64,000 nt of DNA from Channallabes apus (GCA_030522415.1 CM060121.1:6290476-6354475), one strand, 5' to 3'. Shown: positions 44,426-56,116, counted from the stretch's first letter. The notes: generated from the letters alone by a model not told the origin. A program made the numbers and translations.

Positions 44426-44566
44426 TTACATCTCCTCCTCGTCCTCTACCAGCCCGATGTAATTCCAGCCGTAGCACTCCTCTTCTTCGCTGTCCCGCCA
44501 GTTCGCCAGCTCGGGCGAGATGGCCACCGCGCCCCCCCCAAAAAACTTCAGGAGGGAATCCTCCGC
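44426..44566 (-). CDS. Short upstream frame of the LTR element
   Basis: Just inside the 5' LTR, the minus strand starts MAEDSLLKFFGGGAVAISPE and runs 47 codons to a TAA 19 bp before the long frame, ending in an acidic stretch (GLVEDEEEM). It may be a separate small peptide or an upstream frame. Confidence 0.4.
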   Translation of the reverse strand, partial: AEDSLLKFFGGGAVAISPELANWRDSEEEECYGWNYIGLVEDEEEM

Positions 44567-44592
44567 CATGCCTCTTGGTTGGTCTGGCAATC

Positions 44593-44953
44593 TGTCACGT
44601 TTCCCTCTATGTCTGGGTGCGAGGCATGATCGCGGAGGCGAGCTGACGGTTAACAAAGTCCTTTATTTTCAATTCTCCACAAAACATAAACAAAACCAGA
44701 TCACTCCAACACAAACTAAACGTATTTTAACGGTTGCCAGACGCCTGACTGGAGTCCAGCCAGGCTATTTATAGAACTAAACATAAATACACTAATCAAA
44801 TTAACTTCCCTCGGTTCAGGTGATCTTCTACGTCACCTGACCGAGGTGCAAACCGGGAAATGAAGTCAAACTTTAACAAAAACCAAACTACAACACAAAA
44901 GACAACATAAATATAAATGGCGCTCTGGCGCCATCTAGGGGTTAACCGTTACA
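44593..44953 (-). repeat. LTR of non-autonomous element (5' LTR on minus strand)
   Basis: 361 bp, paired with 42316-42687. Confidence 0.88.
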
Positions 44954-45309
44954 CACACACACTAAAATGTATTTACTTAATTTACTCTTACCTTACACCA
45001 AAACAGAAAAATAAAATCTAATCCCAAATTGTTTGCAGTATTTGCTATGCTTTATGACGCGCAGTGCCTGTTCCGTTTTACGCACCATAGGTAACATAGG
45101 CAAAAGAAAAACACGTTTTTTATGGGTGTTTTTTTTCCTAGTGCTCGGAGATTATTTCCATCTCCTAGGTTTAAGCAAGATACTGTAAGATGTTTATCCT
45201 TACACATTCACAGGAAGCCCGTGGCTCGAAGCTTCTCAAGGAATGCGAGGCGCGCGAGCATTTTTAATTGAAGGAGTAAAGATCACCCACCGATATGGAT
45301 TATCACACA
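44954..45309. other. Upstream region of unit C, continued
   Basis: A duplicate of 35070-35440, including the GACGCGCAGTGCCTGTTCCG block. Confidence 0.5.
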
Positions 45310-45786
45310 CGGAGGGACATCTTGTTTACAACTCCGATATCGGTGAGTTAAACACTTCTTATTCTGCTGGTTTAAACACAAACACGCTAACAACAAGGTG
45401 AAGACAAATGATCTGAGGTTTGTCGCCGGCTCACTAGTATTTATAACCTGCAGCTGCATCTAATCAGATGACGTCACCTGACCGAGGTTATATATAGCCA
45501 AAAATTTGGCGTGTTTGCACACATGCTTCACAACCGGCAACGTGACAAAATGGTTCCCATACCGTTTTCACGCAGCATCGAGAGAAGCCTTTGAAAGGGA
45601 CCTGTAATTTATTTTCTAAAATATCCGCAAGGCGATCGGACGAAGAAAGAAAAAAGAGCTTGGACCAGATCGACTTACACTCGGTGCTTTTCCAGCACTT
45701 CTTATGGCTATTTATAGGCGATTATTAAAAATTTAATTTAAATTTTGTTTGCGCCCCCTAAAAAAATGTGCACCAGCTGCCAGTGA
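45310..45786 (-). mobile_element. hAT-like non-autonomous insertion
   Basis: At the matching unit B site, GGATTATCAC is followed directly by TGTTGTGAATCAT. Here about 0.48 kb intervenes. Its right end is the complement of the hAT-like terminus at 37505 (TTTTGTTTGCGCCCCCTA, GTGCACCAGCTGCCAGTG). The exact left boundary is uncertain. It has a TATATATAGCC string and a TGACGTCA-like site inside. Confidence 0.5.
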
Positions 45787-46892
45787 TCACTGTTGTTAAT
45801 CATTATATTGGAGATTTCTTTTAATTCACAAATAACGATTCAGGAAAACTAAACTTATTTTTTTGCATTTCACAATGAACTTGTGAACACAAAAACCTCC
45901 GGTCTATATTAATGACCTCAATTCATCTCATAAACTCTAGTGTTATTGTATCTATTTTTTTGCTCGCTTTTTTCCCTTCTACAGTTTATTTTCTTTATTG
46001 TGTGTTTTAATCATTTGATTTGTGTATGAATTCCAGTGGGTTATGAATAACAGTGGGTTGTTAGTTGTATTCATGTTTATAATTAAGAAAGAAAAGGACT
46101 TCCCTATATGTTGTTCACTTTACATTTCTGTAAATCTTTACTTAATTGTCAAAGATTTAGAGATAGTGATTATAATAGGTGACTATAACTAATACACTAT
46201 TGTCAATGATGAATGCAAAATTATTTACATATACATGTTAATTGGGCTGCTTGCATATTTTTGTCTATTTGTGCACTAGATGTCAGTTTAATGAGCCCTT
46301 AAATGAAGCTTCATAAAATGAACCTTTTGGTGTCTATAAAACAATAATAGTATATTTTTGTGAGTTCAACCATTTTTGCGACGCCATTCTTAGGTTCTAA
46401 CTTATCTATATAATTTGTAATGTATTACTACTGATGTTTTCAAAAAAGAAACACTGACACTGAATTTTCCTTGAGTATTTTAATTTTAATTAAACTTTTC
46501 CTTTTTAAAAAGCAAAAGAAATGCTAAAACACATGGATGAAAAATTAATTGACATATTCATTAAGAATAATGCTGTTGGCCAAAATGGTCCAACAACGGA
46601 TGTTTCAATGTGTTTTTGTATACAAAACAGAGCATAACAATTTTACATGAGCTGCTTAACAGTGATCTTCATCAACAGTGATCAACACTGTGATAAAATA
46701 AATGAACCTCTGATTCTGTTTTCTTTAGCAGCACTGCACTACCTACATAATACTACATTACAATGCTTCTGTTAATCAGTACAGTATAGTACAAACTTTG
46801 CTCTAATTTACATTAACATTCTCACTTGCTGAACAAATGAACAAATACAAAAAGTAAGTGTCAGTGTCAAACAAAATGGCCAACTGGCAGAC
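45787..46892. other. Duplicated upstream DNA
   Basis: The part up to about 46400 matches 35430-36420. The remainder is AT-rich with nothing recognised. Confidence 0.45.
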
Positions 46893-47205
46893 TTACTTTA
46901 GTAGCTTTCTATGTAAAGAGCTAACCTTTGGAGGAAATTTTAAAGGATCCAACCCAAGTAAGATTTTCTGAAAGACTTCAAAGGTTTTTCTTAGCTTTTG
47001 GGGATAGCTAAAGTTCAGGGAGTAAATGAAGCCCATTAGCAGAAGGCACGTATTTGTGAGATTCTAACGTCTCAACAGCACCTCAGTTCCCTCAGTGATG
47101 ATGATGAAGTCAGCTGTGTTGGTATCTTCCTCTCCTTCTGTGCTGCCCAGTACAATGATCTTCATTACATGATTGGTGAAGCTATCTCTAATCATATCTC
47201 TGCCG
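46893..47205 (-). pseudogene. Broken copy of the SAMD3-like C-terminal exon
   Basis: The minus strand reads RDMIRDSFTNHVMKIIVLGS, then ITEGTEVLLRR, a stop, NLTNTCLLLMGFIYSLNFSY and TFEVFQKILLGLDPLKF to a terminal stop. It matches the exon at 334-654 residue by residue in this order. The in-frame TAG replaces the codon that is AAA in the first copy. A possible acceptor lies at about 47206. Confidence 0.6.
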
Positions 47206-48972
47206 ACAACCAATCAAAAACACAAATAAGTGCAACGTTTAATGTACAGTAAATAGAATGTTCTCTTTAATTTTATGTCATAAATGCCCCACACAGAGAT
47301 TTGGTCTCGCCATAATTAAATCTGTTTTTACATGAAGAAAAAGTGAAAAAATAAAGACAGACTAAATATAGAAGAACTGCAAGACACTTAAAAAACTACC
47401 TGTAAACTACCTGCCTGTTTTAGGCACTTGTGTAAAAATTCAGTAAAATGGGGGTGGTTTTAAAATGCTTTCATAAATTGAAACTCATTTACCTTCTACT
47501 GACTTAATCAATATGTGAGATTACGATTTGCAATTAAAGCAGTTGTTGCTCTTACTTGATATAATTTTTCAGGTTGCTTTGAATGGAGGTTTTTTTTTAA
47601 GCCTTTTGCAGACATTGTCACAGTTTTTCTTAATTTAGGCACATGTTCGTAATTCTAACAGTAAAATACCGTATAAATGCTGCAGAATAAAACCATATTT
47701 CACAAAACTTGGGATAACCGAAGAATTTACAGTGAAAAACTGCAGTTAGTTTTACACAGTAAGACCTTAAATTTAACAGTTAAAAACATGTGAAAACAGA
47801 TTGTTTTTGTGTATAAAATTTTTTGATGCAAAGATTTGTACAGGTGGTATAAAAAACTACTAATTACAACAATGTTATCATCCCAAAATCCCAGAAGTTA
47901 TTATGGCCTTGAATGTAACTTTTCTTAGAATTGATCAAATATAGCATGTTCAAAGTTATTTACAATCTATATAGTTATTTATATCTATAGGGTTATATAC
48001 TATTATTCAGGTACTATACAGTTAAGCTTATTAATAATTTTTAATTATACTTGATCTCCCTTTGGCTTAACCTTAAAATTTCATAAAAGTTGTTAAGCAA
48101 ACTTCGTTAATGTTAGGGTAGGGTTGAGACATGTTTTTGTTAGACAATGCTGTATGAATATCACCTTACTATCTGAGTTGTTAGTGTTGCTTGACAATAC
48201 TAGGGAAATTAAATGACTGCATATTGCTTTTTTTGCAGTGATACTCTGGAATAAACCTGGAGAGAAACAATGAGCCAAGGAGTGATTACAGGTACTGTGC
48301 ATGTGTCCCCTACCAGCACCCGTAGAAAGTAAATACCAAAATGTTACTTGTACTATACTGTTTTGTTATTACTAGTATTGTTATTATTACTGAACATTTT
48401 TACAATTTAAAATGCTTGTAATGTTTTAACAAGTTTTTATGTGTTGACTTTGTTTAAGGAGCCGCTATTGTGCAATTTAATGCAAAAAAAATGTAATTGC
48501 CATAAGTTAAAATTTTTGACAAGTTTAAATTTGTAACAAGGAGCGTCTGCTATGCAATTTAAGAATTATTTATGGCTATTCTTTTTACTTTTTTTTATTA
48601 AAAATGTTAGCTAAAAAAAAATCTTTGTGGTTCGTTTCTCATTTTTTGACTCTACCTTTTAATAAATTTTTGATTTATACCCTTTCTGATGTATTTATTG
48701 AATATTTTATAGATATTTATAGAGCAATACTTTACTTTTATTTGGAATTTTTAATATAATAAGATTTATATTGTAGATTTTTTAAACCTAAAGTTATTTT
48801 ATTATCAAATATACCTTTGTTTAATAAAGAGAGAAAATAAAAATTGCTGTAAAATAAATACTAGATGTATATTGTAAAATTACAGTAGATTGTTGGTGTA
48901 TGTGGTGCCAGTATTCTACTGTAAATTGTAAATACAGAAATATACTGTTTTATGTTTATTCCAGTTTCTCTC
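47206..48972. other. AT-rich non-coding DNA
   Basis: No exon or assigned repeat. The base before 48973 gives CTCTC, the left target copy of the solo LTR. Confidence 0.4.
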
Positions 48973-49213
48973 TGTCACATCTCTGCCACCACAGTCCGGG
49001 GAAATAAGATCTGGGTCTCCGGACTACTGAGCCGCACCTTGTCCCCCCCTAGTGTGTGAACGTGGTATGTCTTCCCCCCATTAGCAGAATGATGTGCACC
49101 TGTGTCTCTCCCCTGTGTGTCTCTATAAAAGCCAGTTGAACCCGGACACATTTGTCCGTTCACTGTTGTCTTCACGTTATGTTGCTTTGTGGCTCCTCAT
49201 CTCTCTGTGTGTG
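48973..49213 (+). repeat. Solo LTR, left part
   Basis: It begins TGTCACATCTCTGCC, has a TATA box in CTCTATAAAAGCCAG (about 49121) and is preceded by CTCTC. Together with 58258-58649 it makes one LTR of about 0.63 kb interrupted by a 9-kb insertion. No internal retroelement coding region is present. Confidence 0.65.
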
Positions 49214-49358
49214 ACTGCGGTAAAGCCAGCCGCGGTTCAGAAAAAAACGGTCAAGCCAGCCGCGATTGATTTTAGTGTGCGCACATATTACAGTCATTAC
49301 GGTAGTTTCAGGAACGACACAGAGAGAACGCGTTTTCAGAGCGCTTTTCATTTAGACG
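49214..49358 (+). repeat. Left terminal inverted repeat
   Basis: It contains AAGCCAGCCGCG twice, about 29 bp apart, and an ACGCGTTTTCAGAGCGC stretch. It matches the inverse of 58105-58249 with few differences. Confidence 0.85.
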
Positions 49359-49740
49359 CCCAGGACTGAGAGATAATACAAAATGCTCGTCAATTTTTAC
49401 TTGCTTATTTATTTGCATTTCTGCTTTAATATCCGTGTTATTTATTGGTGACTTTGACGGTTGTCTGTTACAATATTTTTCTTAAATATTCACCATTCAA
49501 ATAATTGTTTTATGTAGATAAGTTACAGCAGAATTCGTAGAAAACAGACAAAATAATGTAGTTAGTATTTCTAAATACCAGAATTGATTTTTATTTTGTT
49601 TTACTGTTCAAAAGTAGCAGTTATTCTTCAATGAATGTTTTCTATAATGAGGATTAACGTCTGCTTTGGAAGAGAGGGCAAATAAACAAATGTTCACAAT
49701 GGGGGGAAAAAGTTAAATAAAATGCCTTTATTTCACTTCA
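49359..49740. other. Left arm spacer
   Basis: AT-rich and not matched by the corresponding part of the right arm. No gene is seen. Confidence 0.4.
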
Positions 49741-51279
49741 GAGACCTATGAAAAAATAAATTCTAGTAAGTATAAAACGCCATGGTCAGTTTTTATCCCA
49801 TATAATGTACACACATTATATGATTTAAAAAAAAAACACTTGTTTGAGATATAAAATATGACTGAACTTTAGAGGGGTATAAAGACCCCATTTCTAATAA
49901 GTAGAAAAAAACAATGATCAGTTCTTATTCAGGACGCCCCGTACTATATACACACCATATATGAAACTATTTTACTGCAGCATTTTTGAGATATGGGGCA
50001 TTATTACATTTTAAAGGGGTATAAAGACCCCATTTCTAATAAGGAGAAAAAAACAATGATCAGTTCTTATTCAGGATGTCCCATACTATATAGACACCAA
50101 ATATGAAACAATTTTACTGCAGCATTTTTGAGATATTGGACATTTTTATCCTTTAAAGGGGTATAAAGACCCCATTTCTAATAAGTAGAGAAAAACAATG
50201 ATCAGTTCTTATTCAGGACGTCCCATACTATATATACACACCAAATATGAAACTATTTTACTGCAGCATTTTTGAGATATTGGACATTATTACAATTTAA
50301 AGGGGTATAAAGACCCCATTTCTAATAAGTAGAAAAAAACAATGATCAGTTCTTATTCAGGACGTCCTATACTATATAGACACCAAATATGAAACAATTT
50401 TACTGCAGCACTTTTGAGATATTGGACATTATTACACTTTAAAGGGGTATAAAGACCCCATTTCTAATAAGGAGAAAAAAAACAATGATCAGTTCTTATT
50501 CAGGATGTCCCATACTATATAGACACCAAATATGAAACAATTTTACTGCAGCATTTTTGAGATATTGGACATTGTTATCCTTTAAAGGGGTATAAAGACC
50601 CCATTTCTAATAAGTAGAGAAAAACAATGATCAGTTCTTATTCAGGACGTCCCATATTATATACACACCAAATATGAAACAATTTTACTGCAGCATTTTT
50701 GAGATATTGGACATTATTACCCTTTAAAGGGGTATAAAGACCCCATTTCTAATAAGTAGAAAAAAACAATGATCAGTTGTTATTCAGGACGTCCCATACT
50801 ATATACACACCACATATGAAACAATTTTACTGCAGCATTTTTGAGATATGGGGCATTATTACATTTTAAAGTGGTATAAAGACCCCATTTCTAATAAGTA
50901 GAAAAAAACAACCACCAGTTCTTATTCAGGACGTCCTATACGATATACACACCACATATGAAACTATTTTACTGCAGCATTTTTGAGATATTGGACATTA
51001 TTACATTTTAAGGGGGTATAAAGACCCCATTTCTAATAAGTAGAAAAAAACAACCACTAGTTCTTATTCAGGACGTCCTATACTATATACACACCAAATA
51101 TTAAACAATTTTACTGCAGCATTTTTGAGATATTGGACATTATTACACTTTAAAGGGGTATAAAGTCCCCATTTCTAATAAGTAGAAAAAAACAATGATC
51201 AGTTCTTATTCAGGACGCCCCATACTATATACGTACACACCACATATGAAACTATTTTACTGCAGCATTTTTGAGATAT
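49741..51279 (+). repeat. 142-bp tandem satellite array, left arm
   Basis: About ten units. Successive GGGGTATAAAGACCCC motifs start at 49874, 50016, 50158, 50302 and 50444, giving 142-144-bp spacing. The first unit (49741-49873) is strongly diverged, as at an array edge. Units share TTCTTATTCAGGACGTCC, TTTTACTGCAGCATTTTTGA and TTTCTAATAAGTAGAAAAAA. Confidence 0.95.
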
Positions 51280-51970
51280 TGTCACGTTTACGTCGGGTGT
51301 GTGTGCGTGGCATGAATGCAGAGGCGAGCTGACAGTTCAATAAAGTCTTTATTTTTACGTGAAATACAAACACAAAGGAATAAGCTCTTTCTGAGCGCTT
51401 ATTAATCGTCCTTATCTTAATAACAAAAACTCACCACAAAACTATAAAGGCAACTAAAGCTAGACGCCTGACTGTGCTTCAGTCAGGCTATTTAAACTAA
51501 ACATAATTATCTTTCCTCGGTTCAGGTGAGCGCCTACGTCACCTGACCGAGGCGTAACCTGGGAACTGAAGTTTTAACCTATAACAAAAGACAAACTAAC
51601 ACAAACTCAAAACAAACGGGCGTTTTGGCGCCCTCTAGGCGGCCGAAACCTCAAAAAATGCTCCTCCGGGGCATCACCGCAAGTCCTGGACTCCCACCCC
51701 AATGTTCCCACTCTTTTCCCCCGATCCCGAGGGTCGGTGGCTGCAGAGCTGGAGCCAGACTCGGCGGCTGCAGAGCTGGAGACGTGCTCGGCGGCTGCAG
51801 AGCTGGAGACGTGCTCGGCGGCTGCAGAGCTGGAGCCGTGCTCGGTGGCTGCAGAGCTGGAGCGCAGCTCGCCGGCGGCAGCGGAGCTAGCCCTGAGCTC
51901 GACGGCGGTGGCGGAGCTGGAGGAAAGCTTGACGGCTGTGGCGGAGTCAGACTCCTGTGCCGTGGGTGGG
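51280..51970 (-). mobile_element. Truncated LTR element, relative of 42316-44953
   Basis: It begins exactly where a satellite unit is cut (GAGATAT then TGTCACGTTTACG). A 0.37-kb LTR is followed by the purine-tract region and the 3' part of the VNTR frame: on the minus strand 51992-51651 gives PALQPPSTSPALQPPS repeats and a C-terminus WEHWGGSPGLAVMPRRS, matching WVGCPGPPVMLRRS of the first element. The 5' part and 5' LTR are missing and 28S-like sequence follows from about 51970. Confidence 0.75.
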
Positions 51971-52597
51971 TTAGGGAGGGCACGGAGGTCACTCGCCCGC
52001 GGCCCCGGGGTAAGCGGCGAATTCTGGGTGGGGAGGCCCTGTAAAGCTTGTGGCGCTGTAAATGTGCCCGACGGTGGTCGTAGAGCCTCGGCCGGCGGAA
52101 GCATGGGGGTCACGTGCACGCCGGCGAGGACGGCCCAGGACCGTTGGGTTGAATCCCCCGGTCGGACTGTGTGGACCCCAACCGTTTACCTCTTAATGGT
52201 TTCACGCCCTGTTGAACTCTCTCTTCAAAGTTCTTTTCAACTTTCCCTTACAGTACTTGTTCACTATCGGTCTCGTGGCGGTATTTAGCCTTAGATGGAG
52301 TTTACCACCCGCTTTGGGCTGCATTCCCAAACAACCCGACTCCGAGAAGTCCGCGCTCCGGCCTCACACCGTCCACGGGCTGAGCCTCCATCAGAAGGAC
52401 TCAGGCCCCCGGCCCACGCCGGGTGATGCGGACTTCCGTATGACACATTTCCCCGCGCCCACCAGTGGACGGGGTTTTCGGCGCTGGGCTCTTCCCACTT
52501 CGCTCGCCGCTACTGAGGGAATCCTTGTTAGTTTCTTTTCCTCTGCTTAGTAATATGCTTAAATTTAGCGGGTCGTCTCATCTGATCTGAGGTCGCG
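51970..52597 (-). rRNA. 28S rRNA 5' fragment (pseudogene)
   Basis: The 28S 5' end is at 52597 (minus strand CGCGACCTCAGATCAGATG). Conserved segments follow: CGCTAAATTTAAGCATATTA, CTAACAAGGATTCCCTCAGT, CCCAAAGCGGGTGGTAAACT, GAAAAGAACTTTGAAGAGAG. Small changes from the usual sequence (for example CGCTAAATTT in place of CGCTGAATTT) suggest decay. It is cut within the D2 region near 51970; the exact border with the LTR element is uncertain. Confidence 0.85.
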
Positions 52598-53281
52598 TTT
52601 GGATGCGTTTCCCGGGGTGGCCGACGTGTGGCCGCGTGCCCAGAGGTGAGCCTCACACCCCTCTCCCTCGCTCCCTCTCTCCTCAGAGAAGGGAAGGAGT
52701 GATGAGAAAGAGAAGAGAGTGTCTCAGAGAGTGCGCCGTCTGACCCCCAGCCTCCCCGCCTGCCTACCGCCTGCGTGCGCCCACTGCCCCCCGGTTTTTC
52801 GCGCGGCCCCGGCCTGCGGAGGCGTGACGCAGGCAGTCAAAGTGGAAGGGATCAACACAGTGTGTGTTAAAAACCTCGGGGGAGGTCGCCCCGGAACTCT
52901 CCCCCGCGAACAGGGCAGAGAACTCGGGGTCATTGAATCACGCCGGCGGGCGCGGGGTAGGGGGAAAGGCTGGGGGAGAGGCATGCACGCGCGCGGACAC
53001 GGAAGGTAGAGGCGAGGGAGAAGGGAGAGGGGTCCTGGGACAGGGCGGGGGCTTTTTCGCGTACTGCCTTTTCACCCACCCCGACTCCGCTCGGTCCAAG
53101 CACGACCAGCGCGCCTGGCCACGGCCGGCCCCCACCCCGAACCACCACGAACCGCGCAACGCTCGAGCAGCAGGTACCCTTGCCCCATCTTTCTATCTCG
53201 GTCACCGGAAAGGTTTCGGGAAGTCCCGAGGGTTTGAGGAGGAGGAGGAGGCGGCGCGCCCCCCCGCGGGGTGCTACCCGT
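52598..53281 (-). other. rDNA transcribed spacer without 5.8S
   Basis: GC-rich 684 bp between the 28S 5' end and the 18S 3' end. In an intact unit it would be ITS1, 5.8S (about 157 nt) and ITS2. I searched for the conserved 5.8S segments (such as the complement of ACTCTTAGCGGTGGATCACT) and found none. The 5.8S gene is therefore deleted here. Confidence 0.75.
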
Positions 53282-53289
53282 TAATGATA

Positions 53290-53321
<32 letters not shown>

Positions 53322-53433
53322 TGACTTTTACTCCCTCTAGATAGTCAAGTTTGATCGACTTCTCGGCGCTCCGCCAAGGCCCGTGAGGAGCCCGGGCGGG
53401 GCCGATCCGAGGACCTCACTAAACCATCCGATT

Positions 53434-53480
<47 letters not shown>

Positions 53481-54148
53481 ACGAGCTTATGACCCGCGCT
53501 TACTGGGAATTCCTCGTTCATGGGGAATAATTGCAATCCCCAGTCCCAATCACGAATGGGGTTCAACGGATTACCCGCGCCTCTCGGCGCAGGGTAGGCA
53601 CACGCTGGCCCGACTATTCTGGCATGTGTGCAGCCCCAGACATCTAAGGGCATCACAGACCTGTTATTGCTCCATCTCGCGTGGCTGAACACCACTTGTC
53701 CCTCTAAGAAGTTGGACGCCGACCGCGAGGGGCCGCGTAACTATTTAGCATGCCGTAGTCTCGTTCGTTATTGGAATTAACCAGACCAATCGCTACACCA
53801 ACTAAGAATGGCCATGCACCACCACCCACAGAATCGAGAAAGAGCTATCAATCTGTCAATCCTTTCCGTGTCCGGGCCGGGTCAGGTTTCCCGTGTTGAG
53901 TCAAATTAAGCCGCAGACTCCACTCCTGATGGTGCCCTTCCGTCAATTCCTATAAGTTTCAGCTTTGCAACCATACTCCCCCCGGAACCCAAAGACTTGT
54001 GGTTTCCCGCACGCTGCCCGGCAGGTCATGGGAATAACGCCGCCGGATCGCGGGTCGGCATGGTTTACGGTCGGAACTACGATGGTATCTGATCGTCTTC
54101 GAACCTCCGACTTCCGTTCTTGATTAATGAAAACATTCTTGGCAAATG
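53282..54148 (-). rRNA. 18S rRNA 3' fragment (pseudogene)
   Basis: The 18S 3' end lies at 53282 (minus strand GGTGAACCTGCGGAAGTATC ATTA, with T where GGATCATTA is usual). It runs about 867 nt through TTGTACACACCGCCCGTCGC, GAAACTTATAGGAATTGACG (usually AAAGGAATTGACG) and ends abruptly at CATTTGCCAAGAATG near 54148. The 5' half of 18S is missing. Changes in near-invariant positions argue that it is not functional. Confidence 0.88.
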
Positions 54149-56116
54149 TAAAGTGAGTGAGTATGGCAAATGCCTGCTGAGTGAGTGAGATGGCCGTCTA
54201 CGACTCCCTGTGATGAGGCACCAGGCGGGGGGCGGCAGAAGAGACTCGGAAGAGACTCGACTCGAGGGGAAAATTTGGAAAAAAGGGAAAGAAAAAAAAA
54301 GTGACCGAAAACCATGAAACAGGGGCTTTAAAGCCCGCTCCCGTACCTTCCTGGGCGGCCCGGAAGCCGTTCAGGGGTAGGGGGTCCGTTTACCAGAGCC
54401 CTGGGTGCTTGGACCCCTGCAATTGCTACTGTCTCATGAAATTCTGACCATACCCTTCTGGACACCCTACGGCGTGGCGGTACCTCCACACCGCGGGTGA
54501 GGCGGAACCCATGCCCAGGAAGGGGCCTCGAGGTCGGGCACAAGCCGGAAACCGATAGGCCTGGATCTGCCACCCCGGGGTAAAAAGTTAGGACTTAGAA
54601 AAATTTTGACCGGCCAAATCCTGCTGGAGGAATTGGGCCTCAGGCCGACCAGAGGCACTCTCGTCGCCACGCTCGGCCGTTTTTTCCGCGATCACACCCC
54701 TGGAGGTCTGAATCCGCCTGGAGGAAATGGATCCCAGCCCAGCCCAGGCACCTCGGGTCTGCTACGCTAGGCGCCCCCACCCGCGGTCACACCCCTGGAG
54801 GTCAGATTTTTTAAAAATTTTCTTTCGCTCATATCTCGGAAACAGCCAATTCTGTCTGGAAAAAAACGATTTTGCCCGGCCCTAGGCACTCCCCTCGGCC
54901 GCTTTCGGGCTCACCCCCACTGCCCAAGGGGCTCCTGGGACCTGGGGCGGGGGCCCCGGCTTCGAACGGCCATATCTCGGCCGCCGTTAGACCGATCGGC
55001 CTCAAATTTTGCATGGGGAGTTCAGGGGCAGGCCCCGTACCCGGTGCCACATGCCCCGGCCCGATGCCCCACTCCAGCACCCCCTGGAGGATGCACCCCG
55101 GGTGAGGATTTGCCTCATTTTACTCTCTGGGACTTTGAAAATTTCCCCGGCTCTCAGCTCACGCGCAGGCCGAATCCTCCATGAGGAATCGGATTCTACC
55201 TGACCCCGGGCACACCAGCTCAGCCCCACTAGGCACCCCCAGCTGCGGTCTGACCCCTGGAGGTCAGATTGATGGGACTTTCATTCACTATGCACTCACA
55301 GGCTGAATCCTCCTGGATGAAATGGTTCCCAGCCAGCCCCAGGCACCCAGGTTGTCCACGCTAGTCACCCTCACCCGCACACCCCCTGGAGGTCTGGTCC
55401 TTTATTACTTCTATTTTATTGTTTTTTTTTACCTCACCGTAAATCCTTTACACTAACCCCCAGCCCCTAACCCTGATCGCCCTGAGACCCGGACAGCCCG
55501 AGCCCTAAAACCACTAGCACTCAATCGAGCCTTAGCCGCCCGCCCCAGCACCCCACCTCCGGTGCACCTCTTCACCCTACGAGCGCTGCCCGAGACGCAG
55601 CCGACGGGCCATGCCCCAGCCCTCTAGCCCCGATAGCCACGGAGATACGCCGGTTCAAACCCAAGGGGGAAATAGTGCCACTCACCGCCCGCCACACAGG
55701 CCTCCCTACTCGTCCCTGGAACCGGCCTCTCCCCGGGGCTCAAACCCCCATTCCCCAGGACCTCGCCCACCAGCACCCACACTTAAGCACCCCTACATGG
55801 ACTAAGCATCTCAGTACGGCCTGCTGAAAGGCCGGACCCCTGGGATAACCACGGATTTTTGCACCGACCCCTGGTATAACCAGACCCCTGGTATAACCGG
55901 GGACTTTGTCATTTTTATTAGATTTTTCTTCGCCCTGGCCCCTGGTATAACCGAGGACTTTGTCATTTTTATTTTATTTTTCTTCGCCCTGGCCCCTGGT
56001 ATAACCGGTGACTTTGTCGTTTTTTATTTTTGTTTTGTTACTTTTTCCTGTGCCCCTGGGACACCCGGGAGGCCACCGGGGTCCAAGGAGGGCCGGACGC
56101 GCGGCCTCGGCTCCCA
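54149..56116 (-). other. rDNA intergenic spacer-like region
   Basis: GC-rich, with dispersed short repeats. ACCCCTGGAGGTC occurs near 54699, 54789 and 55253; CCCAGCC...CAGGCACC occurs several times; and a ~62-bp unit with CCCCTGGTATAACC and GACTTTGTCATTTTTATT is repeated about four times at 55840-56030. It lies between the 28S 3' end and the truncated 18S in minus orientation, which is the position of the IGS. No coding gene is credible. Confidence 0.6.
55840..56030 (-). repeat. Spacer tandem repeat with CCCCTGGTATAACC
   Basis: Three to four units, with the period near 62 bp in the last part. It lies 90-280 bp beyond the 28S 3' end, a place where RNA polymerase I terminator repeats often lie; that role is an inference. 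Confidence 0.6.

Larger units (their letters stand above)
42316..44953 (-). mobile_element. 2.6-kb non-autonomous LTR retrotransposon with VNTR reading frame
   Basis: Two LTRs (372 and 361 bp) flank a 1.9-kb internal region, with CACAC on both outer sides (42311-42315, 44954-44958) as a likely 5-bp target duplication. The internal region has no protease, RT or integrase. It codes on the minus strand for a repeat-rich protein. It is absent from the matching site of unit B. A relative is truncated at 51280-51970. Confidence 0.85.

Noticed and set aside
49741..51279. CRISPR-like array
   Set aside because: The 142-bp units are continuous tandem repeats with no distinct spacers, in a vertebrate genome.
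52212..55805. Many GC-rich open frames of 60-180 codons
   Set aside because: They lie in rDNA and its spacer; the rRNA-like sequence explains them.
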